64,000 nucleotides of DNA from Neocallimastix lanati (nom. inval.). Lineage: Eukaryota > Neocallimastigomycota > Neocallimastigomycetes > Neocallimastigales > Neocallimastigaceae. The notes beneath the pieces were generated by a model. The model searched no databases and was not told where the DNA came from. It was given only the letters and a program-made list of their open reading frames with translations. Where the stretch lies: positions 506,501 to 570,500 of the forward strand of contig JACVTC010000119.1 in assembly GCA_016946835.1 (NCBI GenBank). The letters are read 5' to 3'. The first letter of the stretch is position 1. Each line of letters starts with the position of its first letter. Below, in pieces: positions 46,720 through 58,000 of the stretch. Both the position numbers and the translations under genes were made by a program.

Positions 46720-47250
46720 CGATGTGTACCCCCTTTGCGGGAATATTGAGGTAGTCACAATACTTCCATATAAGCGAAAATGTCCCTCCTGGACAGCCTT
46801 ACTGAGCATTCAGCATTGACATTCTGAAATGAATATTATTACTGAAAATTTTTGAGTGGCCTTTTTCTTGGAGTACTTCTACAATTCATAACTTCCCCTT
46901 TAAAATGGGACCAGTATAACCCTAACTCAATGAGATTCGTTCTAGCTCCCTCAGCATATGTATAAACGTTAGAAAGATCGCAATTTAGTAGAATATATGT
47001 ACATGGACTCATGAAATCATGTACCTAAATGATAATAATTCCTTCCTAAATATTATTATTTGACAGTACTTTCGCAACCCTCTCAGGCCAACAGCTAGGG
47101 TATTCAGAATAATATTTATATATATAACCCTAACCACCATATTCCCGTAAAAACCTATTGTAAGGAAAAGCTGAAAAATGGTCATAGGGCGGGATCGAAC
47201 CAGGATCCTTATATACTCTATCCTACAGACTAACTAACAGCACGGATAGA
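46720..47250 (-). mobile_element. GC-richer island with tRNA-like promoter, SINE candidate
   Basis: 530 bp of clearly higher G+C in AT-rich DNA, without a reading frame. On the minus strand, 47250-47166 reads like a tRNA head. An A-box-like TTAGTCTGTAGGATAGAG is followed 17 bases on by GGATCCTGGTTCGATCCCG, holding a perfect B box (GGTTCGATCC). The rest (to 46720) would be the SINE body. The tRNA arms do not all fold. Family unknown. Confidence 0.4.
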
Positions 47251-48425
47251 ACCTTGTTTCCAATTTAGTTACTACTAAATTATAAATGCTAAATAAAATG
47301 TTTAATTTCCTTAAATGATAATATTTAATACATTTATTATAATATATATATAACTATAATATGTAATCTTAGTTTATTTTAAACAATATATTATTGTTAT
47401 CAAATGTATGTTAATTAGAGTTAGATTATATACTAATTGACGAATGTTTTAAATATTACTGTTTATGGAATAAATACACTTTATTTTATTTTAAACAATT
47501 ATAAATTTTAAATATACAACAAATTAAAAAAAGCATTAAATTTAATTTAATTCTATTTGATTTCAAAGCAAATAAATCATTGGAATTTTAAAAGTTTATT
47601 ATTTTCTTTAATTTGACATTATTATATAAATTAAGTTTTGAAAATGTTAGGAATATTACTAACAATAATAAGCAATTACAATATTATATTAATATTAATA
47701 AGTAATCTAAGTATTAATATTGAAATATTTCTTTATAAATAATAAATATATATAGCTATTAACTTAGGAATGATATTTAATTAGTACAACCTACATCTTA
47801 CATATATAAATATGTTTAATTTACAATATTTAAAATTTATACTAATTTTATTTAAATTATTTATTATTTTATATAATAATAAATATATATTATATATATA
47901 CTTTTATATAAAATTAATATTAACCTTTGTGTTTTTATGTTTAGATCCAATTATATTATCATTTATATATTTTATTTAAGTTGTTTATTTTAGTGATTTT
48001 TCCTTATCTATTAAAAGTATAAATTATTAAGCCACTTAGGTTGACTTACTTTTTTCTTAAGTTTTTAATAATAATTAAATCTATATATTTATTTTGCTTT
48101 ACTATATTATGTTTAAATATAGGTATTTTCATGGATATTACATTAATTTAAACAATTATAATATATGTTAGTAAATTTCTACAATGAACTTTACTAATTG
48201 TCAATATTTACTTTAATTCCATATTATTATTTACTTGTATAGATACTTTATTTAATTTTCTCCATAATTTTAAAAATAACATTATAATTTAGTAAATCGA
48301 TGATAGTATTATTACATTAAAGAGAAATTATTATATAGTAACAAGAAATAGGTTTATCGTTAATACACTAAGTTCAAAGCTAAGACTTATAAGAAAAATA
48401 AATTTGAGAAAATATAAGCTACCTA
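47251..48425. other. AT-rich DNA, nothing recognised
   Basis: No coding frame or repeat array found. Confidence 0.55.
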
Positions 48426-48668
48426 AAGCTCAATTTTAAGTATCCTGAATATAGCATTGGTTTACGATGGATACTTCGTACCAAATGTGGATATAAATTT
48501 AATGCTCCTGTCGCCAAAGCCGCCAATATGATTGAAAACGACTGTCCAGAACGATGTCCTTGTTGTTATAGAAAAAATAGTAATACTCGATTGGAACATT
48601 GGTTTTCTAAATGCTATCTTTTACGTGAATTTCGAATGAAATATTTTATGGATATTGAAAAACTTTAA
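48426..48668 (+). mobile_element. LINE post-RT region with zinc motif, copy B
   Basis: An open stretch of 80 codons with no start: 'KYPEYSIGLRWILRTKCGY', 'KAANMIENDCPERCPCC', then 'LEHWFSKCYLLREFR'. The CPCC..H..C pattern is the C-terminal zinc finger that follows RT in many LINEs. It matches copy A up to 'CP'. The stop TAA at 48666 is the first base triplet of the palindrome arm, so the stop was created by the palindrome. Confidence 0.7.
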
Positions 48669-48784
48669 GATAATAGTGTTTACATTACTATTTGATATTG
48701 GACAATATTTTCTAGTAACAAACAATTTTTCATACTAGAAAATATTGTCCAATATCAAATAGTAATGTAAACACTATTATCTTA
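48666..48784. repeat. Perfect 52-bp palindrome with a 15-nt loop
   Basis: 48666-48717 and 48733-48784 are exact reverse complements over all 52 bp. The right arm continues in frame with LINE sequence (NTIILDMNNIESSIDSD). The left arm breaks the upstream LINE frame, so the left arm is the inverted copy. Confidence 0.95.
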
Positions 48785-49500
48785 GATATGAACAATATAG
48801 AATCAAGTATTGATTCTGATGGTAGTAACAAAGAGTATAATATTAATAATAATAACAGTAGAAATAATACTGTTTATAATAGAAATAGTTTTGAAAGTGA
48901 AAATAATAGTATCCATACTAATAATGCAGTAAAATAGGTCAATCGGTGAAAACGTGCTAATATTATTAATTTTCTAAATAATGAGTAGTGTAAATATATA
49001 TATGATGTGGTAGCTACTATATAACTTCCTTCTTGGTGGAAGAGATGCAGATATTATTAATTTAAAATATAAAATGGAATGAGATGTTTTGTTTAAGAAC
49101 CGAATCATTTCTGGTTGATTATTCTAAAACACTTATTCTTGATGCTATTTGCTACTACCTCTTTACAGAAATAATGCCTAGGGCTAGTACTAGACAAAGG
49201 GTTGCTCTTTCGACGGTATAAGTGTAAACTAACCAAGAGTGTCAACGTTGAAAATGTATTAAGACAAGTTAGCAGGGTCAATACCTCTAAAGGAGAAGAT
49301 CATAATTTCTTTTATTGTCGATTCAAACCTTAATCTGGAAAAAGAATTCTCTTTAAAGAGAAATCTTATTATCTTGGAGGTGAGGTTCGTTTCCTGTGAA
49401 TATTTTTCTAAATTTATTTAAAAACTTAATTTTGAATATTACTTTTATTTCACATTGCTATTTTAAATATTATCATGTTCTAATTGGACAAATAATATTT
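48733..49500 (+). mobile_element. LINE 3' end, copy B
   Basis: After the palindrome, plus-strand frames read 'MNNIESSIDSDGSNKEYNI', an Asn-rich stretch, 'LPSWWKRCRYY/FLLGGRDADI' at about 49020, and 'KSVNVENVLRQVSRVNTS' with 'GEDHNFF' at 49230-49310. These match copy A (39410-39994) in order. Several stops and frame changes. No clean poly(A) tail was found. Confidence 0.6.
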
Positions 49501-49619
49501 ATTTTTTTTAATAGAATGTTATTTTTATAAAAATAAAAAATAATTTTAATACAATTACTAAAAATACTTAAAAAAGAAATATTTTTTTTTATTTATTATT
49601 GGTTATTTGTTTATTTATA

Positions 49620-49880
49620 TTACAACTGCCAACCATACAGAGGGACCTTAGTATTTCGGTATATTAATTGAATTTATCTGAGTCAGGTGTGTGAACACCT
49701 TAACCTTGTTGAATGTATAATGGGTAATTTATAAGTTAATTACTGCTTCCCAACAGTATATATAACTTATATATATGTCAGAGGCTAACATGTCGTAGTA
49801 TTAACCCTTTTCACAAATACCCTATTAAACCACTCACAATATAGAAGCTATACTCGATTCGTCAGTTTCAATAGGTTAAA
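49620..49880. other. GC-richer island, unassigned
   Basis: About 260 bp of less AT-rich sequence (for example GTGTGTGAACACCTTAACC and GTCAGAGGCTAACATGTCG). No frame, no tRNA boxes. It may be an LTR or leader fragment. Confidence 0.3.
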
Positions 49881-49899
49881 TTTATTATTCAAAAGTATT

Positions 49900-50573
49900 A
49901 GCTTGTTCTTTATCACAAAGTTCTTTTTCCTTTTCTTTTTCTTTATTAATTAAATGTTGTGCAAGTATTGAAGAGCGGACCTAACTCTGAGTTTGTTTTT
50001 GCTTTGAGTTTTCTATTAATTAATTTTCTTTTTCTTTCTTAATTCAGGCGTTATGATTGGTCTTGGATTGTCTTTAAGACTGCGATGAATTTTCTTTTCT
50101 TTACTAGATCATAGTTTACCAATATCTTTTTTTTTTTTCATTTAATTTTAGCACAATAAATATTTCATTTTCTTATAAGTCAGATTCTTCATTATGAAAT
50201 ACTTTTTCATTTTCTGATTCTAATTCTATACTTCGAACTTCTTGATATTGATCTTGTTGTGTCTCTTCTTCAAAATTATTTGAAATTTGATTGAAATAAT
50301 TTAATTGACAATGGGTGTGTTTCTTCTCCTTTTTAGTGATTTAAATTTTTATTTTCATAGTATTCTTGGTAATTTTTTTCAACAACAACTTTTGAGTTTA
50401 GGACATTTATTCTGGAAATGACCCTTTTCCTTACAGTAGAAACTCATATTAATAGTTAAGTTTTTCATTCGTTTGGTTATATTATCAACATCAGGATCTT
50501 TTATTGGCTTTTTTGGTTCTGAAAAGGATTTCTCTTTAAATTTTTTTAATAAAATTGGAAGACTTAATTTCAT
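49900..50573 (-). mobile_element. Ty3-type gag tail, fossil
   Basis: The minus-strand frame 50573-50379 ends in 'SFYCKEKGHFQNKCPKLK', a nucleocapsid-knuckle-like pattern. Charged Glu/Lys-rich blocks continue towards 49900 in changing frames. It is broken and short, so clade assignment is tentative. Confidence 0.45.
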
Positions 50574-50724
50574 TTAAATTAAATTTAAATGAAATTTAAA
50601 ATTGTATTAATTATATAAATTTGGATAAATTTATAAATTGAATTATTATTTTATTTTATTAAATTATTATATTTTATATTATTTATTATTTTTTTTTCAT
50701 TGAATTTTTTATATATAGATAGGT

Positions 50725-51485
50725 CATGAAGGTCATTATAAAACTTATCAATGGCTTTGAAAAAGTTATTGTTGGAATAATATGGTAATGGATATTAAAA
50801 GAGTGGTACAAAATTGTAATAAATATCAGTTAAATAGCTCACAATAATATCCAGAAACTAACGAAAGAATCCCAATTAAGTTAGAAGGTCATTTAAACGT
50901 TTGGGTTTAGATATTATTGGACCTTTAATTAAAACTAAAAATAATAACCAATGTATTATTGAAACAGTAGTTACTTTACTAAATTAGTTGAAACAGAGCC
51001 TACAGAAAAAATAGCATTAAATGATATAACAAAGTTCTTAATTAATGTTTTTACTCAATATGGTGTACATTATAATTACAACTGATAATGGTGTTCAGTT
51101 TACTTAAAATATGACCAAGATATTTTTAGATCTCTATGATGTCTATGTGAAATTTACCTTTACATATCATTCGGAAAGTAATGGACTTGAGAAAAATCGT
51201 AATAAAGAAATTGGTAAATTATTATGGTTGTTTGGTTTTATGAATAAGGATTGGGATAAAGTATTTCTATTCGCTTTGTGAGCTCTTAGAACTACTTAAA
51301 ATAAAGTAACAAAACATTTGAGTTTTGAATTAGTGTATAGTAGGAAGGATCAGCAACCTTTTGATATTACTGCTAAACCTACCAAAGATATTAATAAGTT
51401 ATCGAATGAACTATTGCTTGAAATTTTTATTAATCATTATCGATGGACTCTGAAAGCAGAGGAAAACTTTAACAAAGACTAGTAT
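50725..51485 (+). mobile_element. Ty3/gypsy integrase fossil
   Basis: Across plus-strand frames: 'IGHEGHYKTYQ' (HHCC zinc region), 'CNKYQLNSS', 'ILLDL' for the first DDE block, 'TDNGVQFT'-like sequence near 51085, and 'YHSESNGLEKNRNKEIGKLL'-like sequence near 51170. Many breaks. Confidence 0.55.
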
Positions 51486-52084
51486 AAAAATTTATATTCA
51501 AATTATATAATTTTATTAAAAATTTATTTTAAAAATTAATTAAATAGTATTATAAAATTTAAAATAATTAACTATTATTTTATTTCAAATATAATTTATT
51601 TACTTATTTTATTATATAAAATTATTTAACTTGAAAAACTAATTTTCATATATAATAAATATAAATAAAAATTATTTTATATATATTTATTATATATTTA
51701 ATCCTAATTAAATCATACTTTATTATTATTTTATTATATTTATAAAAATAAGATTAACACAAAAATGAATTATTGATATAATTTAATAATTCTATATAAA
51801 CTATTTAATTTTAAATAATTAATTATAATTTAAATTCGAAAGAGTATATAAATATTACTTAAATTTCATAATACCAAGCTATGTATTAATAAAAACAGCA
51901 ATTAATTATTAATAAAAAATATTGATTATTAAAAAAATTATAATAAATAAAATAATAAAAAAAAATAAATATATTAAAACATGATAATTATTTCCCTACC
52001 TGTATAGTTAATTTTTTATCCAAAACCTGAGTCTATAATATTGTAAAGGTAAGTTTTCTATTGAACTAAAATAAAGTAATATAA
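51486..52084. other. AT-rich DNA, nothing recognised
   Basis: No gene or array. Confidence 0.55.
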
Positions 52085-52290
52085 AATAAAATAAATATTT
52101 TAAATATAAATATAAAGTACAAATTGAATAAAATAAAATAAAATAATATAAAATAAAATAAAATAAATATTTTAAATATAAATATAAAGTACAGATTGAA
52201 TAAAATAAAATAAAATAAAATAAAATAAAATAAAATAAAATAAAATAAAATAAAATAAAATAAAATAAAATAAAATAAAATAAAATAAAT
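52085..52290 (+). repeat. Two copies of the AGTACAGATTGAAT-(AAAAT)n repeat
   Basis: Core ATTTTAAATATAAATATAAAG then TACA(A/G)ATTGAAT at about 52092 and 52162, each followed by (AAAAT)n; the second tail is about 90 bp. The long Phe/Ile/Leu minus-strand frame is a translation of the array. Confidence 0.8.
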
Positions 52291-52324
52291 GGATTATCTA
52301 GTCTAGTGGACAAACATGATCCAT

Positions 52325-52555
52325 TTCTTCGTCTAAGAAATTGTATATATTAATTCTTCGCCATCAATATTCTCAATATTTATTTTATTATTCATTGAAA
52401 TATCTTCAATCCTATTTACAACATTATTTTCAACATCATTTTCATTCTTCATAATTACTAAATTAATTAATTCTCCATCAAATATCATTAGGGAATTCAT
52501 CTGATCTATTTATTTCATCCATGTTTTCAATCACATCCCATAGTTTGGAAATTAT
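52325..52555 (-). pseudogene. Decayed coding-like stretch, unidentified
   Basis: Minus-strand blocks 'SKLWDVIENMDEINRSDEF' and 'FDGELINLVIMKNEND', then 'VVNRIEDISMNNKINIEN', look translated rather than random. Possibly the variable linker of a copia pol; not proven. Confidence 0.25.
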
Positions 52556-53330
52556 AATTTTGTAGTAATGCCTTTCGGTTTCACTAGTACTCCGGCTACG
52601 TTTCAACGGGGAAATAAATAGGATATTTTTTCCCTTAATTGGAAAGTGTATGTTTCTGTATTTCGAGAGGTGAAAATTGATAGTCAAAACGTGTCACAAG
52701 TGTCAAGTTTTCCGTCCAAGACCATATCCAAAGGACTCCTAAAAGTATATCTACCCCGGCAGAAGCACCATTTCTACGGGTTGGACCGAATTAATTGGAT
52801 ATCTATATATTGCAAAAAGGAACAATCAATACATACAAAGTAGTGTTAGTAGACTATTTTACGGAATGGGTTGAAGCCAAACCTCTTCAAAAGACAGAAT
52901 CTACGGATAATATCGACTTTATCGCAGAAGTGTTTAATCGTCATGAAATACCTGAAATACTTATAACAGACAATGAAACACAGTTTGTATCTACTTAAAC
53001 AAAAGGATTCTTGGATTTATACAACATTTACATAAAAACCGCAATATCCTACCACCCTGAGACTAACGGCAAAATGGAAAATAGGAACAAGGAAATTGGC
53101 ATATATTTACGTTTATTAAATGAACAAGAGAAAGAGTGGGATGAATTGCTTTCGGCCTTCGAATTAACAGTGAATATCGATATGCAACTACCTGAAGAAA
53201 CCAGAGAGGAATACTTATTGAGAAAATTTATTAAACACAGAAAATGGAATTAAGAAGCAACATTAATATGAAAATGAAAACAAATTGTGAAGGGATAGGA
53301 GAAATCAGGTCAAACTAACGAAGAAATATT
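52556..53330 (+). mobile_element. Ty3/gypsy fossil: RT scrap joined to integrase
   Basis: 52565-52610 reads 'VVMPFGFTSTPATFQRG', a Ty3 RT motif. From 52840 the integrase core appears: 'VVLVDYFTEWVEAKPL', 'EIPEILITDNETQFVS', 'ISYHPETNGKMENRNKEI', covering the DDE positions. The parts between are missing. Broken in several places. Confidence 0.65.
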
Positions 53331-53369
53331 ACCAACCAGAAGACCTAAAACTTGTGAGATATTTAAATT

Positions 53370-53850
53370 GAAGAAAATTGGATCATGGAAAAGAATTTGA
53401 CAATATTCGAATTAAAAAATTCTGCTGCGAAAACGGTATTAAAAAAGAATATTCACCTCCCTACAATCCTGAAAGTAATGGCATAGTAAGACGTTTTAAT
53501 CAAACCATTATTTCAAGTACTAAAACTTTAATCTTTTGGAGTAAAATATGTGATAATTTATGGGATTATGCAATTACATATGCTAATCTCATTTACAACA
53601 AAATGTCTCATAGTGGAATAGTTAATAAGATTCCTGATAAAGTACATTATAAAAAAAAGTAGATATCAAATATCTAAGAGTTTGGGGATGCATTACTTAC
53701 TAAAAGATTTTTCACAAAATAAGGGAAAATTCTCTCCTAACGCTAAAAAGAGTATATTTCTTGGTTTTAATCAAAACACACAATGCTATATAATCATGGA
53801 TTATGAAGATCATAAATTACACCATGTGAGAGAAATATTATTTATTATTT
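53370..53850 (+). mobile_element. Copia integrase fossil
   Basis: 'DHGKEFDNIRIKKFCCENGI' and 'YSPPYNPESNGIVRRFNQTI' are the copia integrase core. 'NLIYNKMSHSGIVNKIPDK', then 'SIFLGFNQNTQCYIIMDYE', give its C-terminal side. A few breaks. It starts about 40 bp after a Ty3 integrase fossil on the same strand. Confidence 0.65.
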
Positions 53851-54115
53851 ATTATTTATTATTTAATTATTCAATTATTATTTATTTAATTATTCAATTA
53901 TTATTTATTTAATTATTCAATTATTATTTATTTACTTAATTATTTATTATTTATTATTTATTATTTAATTATTCAATTATTATTTATTTAATTATTCAAT
54001 TATTATTTATTTATTTAATTATTAATTATTAATTATTAATTATTTATTATTTATTATTTATTATTTATTATTTATTATTTATTATTTATTTATTTATTTA
54101 TTTATTATTAATTTA
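53851..54115. repeat. TTATTTA/TTAATTATTCAA low-complexity tract
   Basis: Tandem-like mixtures of TATTTATTAT and AATTATTCAATTATTATTTATTT units. The coding appearance of the adjoining frame end is lost here. Confidence 0.75.
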
Positions 54116-54519
54116 TTATTTGATATCACTGAAAAATTATCCTTTATTTATTGTTTTTTATTCTATTTCTATATTCATTTATCATCAAATTTTACGGAAA
54201 CAAAAAAAAATTCATTTTTTTAAAAAAGAAAAAATATAAATTAGGACGGATGAATTTTCATTACAATTTAAATGATTATTCACAAGTTTTCTTAATAATA
54301 AAATGAAGAATGTAATATTGTTTGGTAAAAAAAAATTAAATAAATAAATATTTTTTATTTAACTAAAGTATTTAATTACTGTAATCTTGTCTTTCATTAC
54401 AACAAATAAAAAAAAAAATTCAATTAAATATTCATAAATAACTGCTTGCTGTAAAATAAAAATATAATAATTATAAATTTATTTTCATAATATTTATAAA
54501 TCTTTAAATATTACTGATC

Positions 54520-54582
<63 letters not shown>

Positions 54583-55063
54583 ACTTAAATTATATTATTC
54601 TCTTAACATTTTTCTGAAAATGCAACTTTTGATAAAATTTGTACCTTTTTTTCCAAAAAATGCCAATCTTCCTCTAAATATAAATCAAGCACATTTTAAT
54701 TTTAATTTTTATTATTATATAATGTTAAAAAAAAAAAAAGTTTTATTAATATATATCAATGAATAAAGTAAATAAATTTATCATTTAATTACATAGATTA
54801 ATATTATGATGTCATTTGATTTATATTGATTTATGTATACCCATTGATTATTATTATTTATTTATAATTATTTGAAATATATACAAATCTTGGGGAGAGG
54901 TCCAAAACGCCAAATTTTTTCACGTGATATATCAAATTTTGAGGCTTTTTAAATTAATAGTTATATGATACTATTTTGTTGTATTATTAATTTGTATTTT
55001 TTACAAAAAAAAAAAATAAAATAAAATATTCAAACAATTAAAAATTTAATATTCAAACAATTA
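54116..55063. other. AT-rich DNA with a ~52-bp A run
   Basis: A run at about 54526-54577. A small island at 54890-54950 (GGGGAGAGGTCCAAAACGCC, TTTTTTCACGTGATATATC) is less AT-rich but carries no recognised feature. Confidence 0.55.
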
Positions 55064-58000
55064 AAAGGTTTATTTTAAAAAAAAAAAGTATTAATAAAAT
55101 ACTTTAACAATTATATAGATTTATTTATTTAAAAAAAATATTAATAAAATACTTTAACAATTATATAGATTTATTTATTTAAAAAAAATATTAATAAAAT
55201 ACTTTAACAATTATATAGATTTATTTATTTAAAAAATATTAATAAAATATTTAAACAACTATTAATAAAATACTTTAACAATTATATAGATTTATTTATT
55301 TAAAAAAAATATTAATAAAATACTTTAGCAATTATATAGATTTATTTATTTAAAAAAAAATATTAATAAAATACTTTAACAATTATATAGATTTATTTAT
55401 TAAAAAAATATTAATAAAATATTTAAACAACTATTAATAAAATACTTTAGCAATTATATAGATTTATTTATTTAAAAAAAATATTAATAAAATACTTTAA
55501 CGATTATATAGATTTATTTATTTAAAAAAAAATATTAATAAAATACTTTAACAATTATATAGATTTATTTATTTAAAAAAAAATATTAATAAAATACTTT
55601 AACAATTATATAGATTTATTTATTTAAAAAATATTAATAAAATATTTAAACAACTATTAATAAAATACTTTAACAATTATATAGATTTATTTATTTAAAA
55701 AAAATATTAATAAAATACTTTAGCAATTATATAGATTTATTTATTTAAAAAAAAATATTAATAAAATACTTTAACAATTATATAGATTTATTTATTAAAA
55801 AAATATTAATAAAATATTTAAACAACTATTAATAAAATACTTTAGCAATTATATAGATTTATTTATTTAAAAAAAATATTAATAAAATACTTTAACGATT
55901 ATATAGATTTATTTATTTAAAAAAAAATATTAATAAAATACTTTAACAATTATATAGATTTATTTATTTAAAAAAAATATTAATAAAATACTTTAACAAT
56001 TATATAGATTTATTTATTTAAAAAAAATATTAATAAAATACTTTAACAATTATATAGATTTATTTATTTAAAAAATATTAATAAAATATTTAAACAACTA
56101 TTAATAAAATACTTTAACAATTATATAGATTTATTTATTTAAAAAAAATATTAATAAAATACTTTAGCAATTATATAGATTTATTTATTTAAAAAAAAAT
56201 ATTAATAAAATACTTTAACAATTATATAGATTTATTTATTAAAAAAATATTAATAAAATATTTAAACAACTATTAATAAAATACTTTAGCAATTATATAG
56301 ATTTATTTATTTAAAAAAAATATTAATAAAATACTTTAGCAATTATATAGATTTATTTATTTAAAAAAAAATATTAATAAAATACTTTAACAATTATATA
56401 GATTTATTTATTTAAAAAAAATATTAATAAAATACTTTAACAATTATATAGATTTATTTATTTAAAAAAAATATTAATAAAATACTTTAACAATTATATA
56501 GATTTATTTATTTAAAAAATATTAATAAAATATTTAAACAACTATTAATAAAATACTTTAACAATTATATAGATTTATTTATTTAAAAAAAATATTAATA
56601 AAATACTTTAGCAATTATATAGATTTATTTATTTAAAAAAAAATATTAATAAAATACTTTAACAATTATATAGATTTATTTATTAAAAAAATATTAATAA
56701 AATATTTAAACAACTATTAATAAAATACTTTAGCAATTATATAGATTTATTTATTTAAAAAAAATATTAATAAAATACTTTAACGATTATATAGATTTAT
56801 TTATTTAAAAAAAAATATTAATAAAATACTTTAACAATTATATAGATTTATTTATTTAAAAAAAAATATTAATAAAATACTTTAACAATTATATAGATTT
56901 ATTTATTTAAAAAATATTAATAAAATATTTAAACAACTATTAATAAAATACTTTAACAATTATATAGATTTATTTATTTAAAAAAAATATTAATAAAATA
57001 CTTTAACAATTATATAGATTTATTTATTTAAAAAATATTAATAAAATATTTAAACAACTATTAATAAAATACTTTAGCAATTATATAGATTTATTTATTT
57101 AAAAAAATATTAATAAAATACTTTAACGATTATATAGATTTATTTATTTAAAAAAAAATATTAATAAAATACTTTAACAATTATATATATTTATTTATTT
57201 AAAAAAAAATATTAATAAAATACTTTAACAATTATATAGATTTATTTATTTAAAAAAAAATATTAATAAAATACTTTAACAATTATATAGATTTATTTAT
57301 TTAAAAAATATTAATAAAATATTTAAACAACTATTAATAAAATACTTTAACAATTATATAGATTTATTTATTTAAAAAAAATATTAATAAAATACTTTAA
57401 CAATTATATAGATTTATTTATTTAAAAAAAAATATTAATAAAATACTTTAACAATTATATAGATTTATTTATTTAAAAAAAAATATTAATAAAATACTTT
57501 AACAATTATATAGATTTATTTATTTAAAAAATATTAATAAAATATTTAAACAACTATTAATAAAATACTTTAGCAATTATATAGATTTATTTATTTAAAA
57601 AAAAATATTAATAAAATACTTTAACAATTATATATATTTATTTATTTAAAAAAAAATATTAATAAAATACTTTAACAATTATATAGATTTATTTATTTAA
57701 AAAAAAATATTAATAAAATACTTTAACAATTATATAGATTTATTTATTTAAAAAATATTAATAAAATATTTAAACAACTATTAATAAAATACTTTAGCAA
57801 TTATATAGATTTATTTATTTAAAAAAAATATTAATAAAATACTTTAACAATTATATAGATTTATTTATTTAAAAAATATTAATAAAATATTTAAACAACT
57901 ATTAATAAAATACTTTAACAATTATATAGATTTATTTATTTAAAAAAAATATTAATAAAATACTTTAACAATTATATAGATTTATTTATTTAAAAAAAAA

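Noticed and set aside
47120-47160. Telomere-like CCCTAAC near 47148 (also near 46918 and 17519)
   Set aside because: Only single isolated units, no tandem array.
52008-52313. Minus-strand Phe/Ile/Leu/Tyr repeat frame
   Set aside because: Translation of the (AAAAT)n tails of a dispersed repeat.
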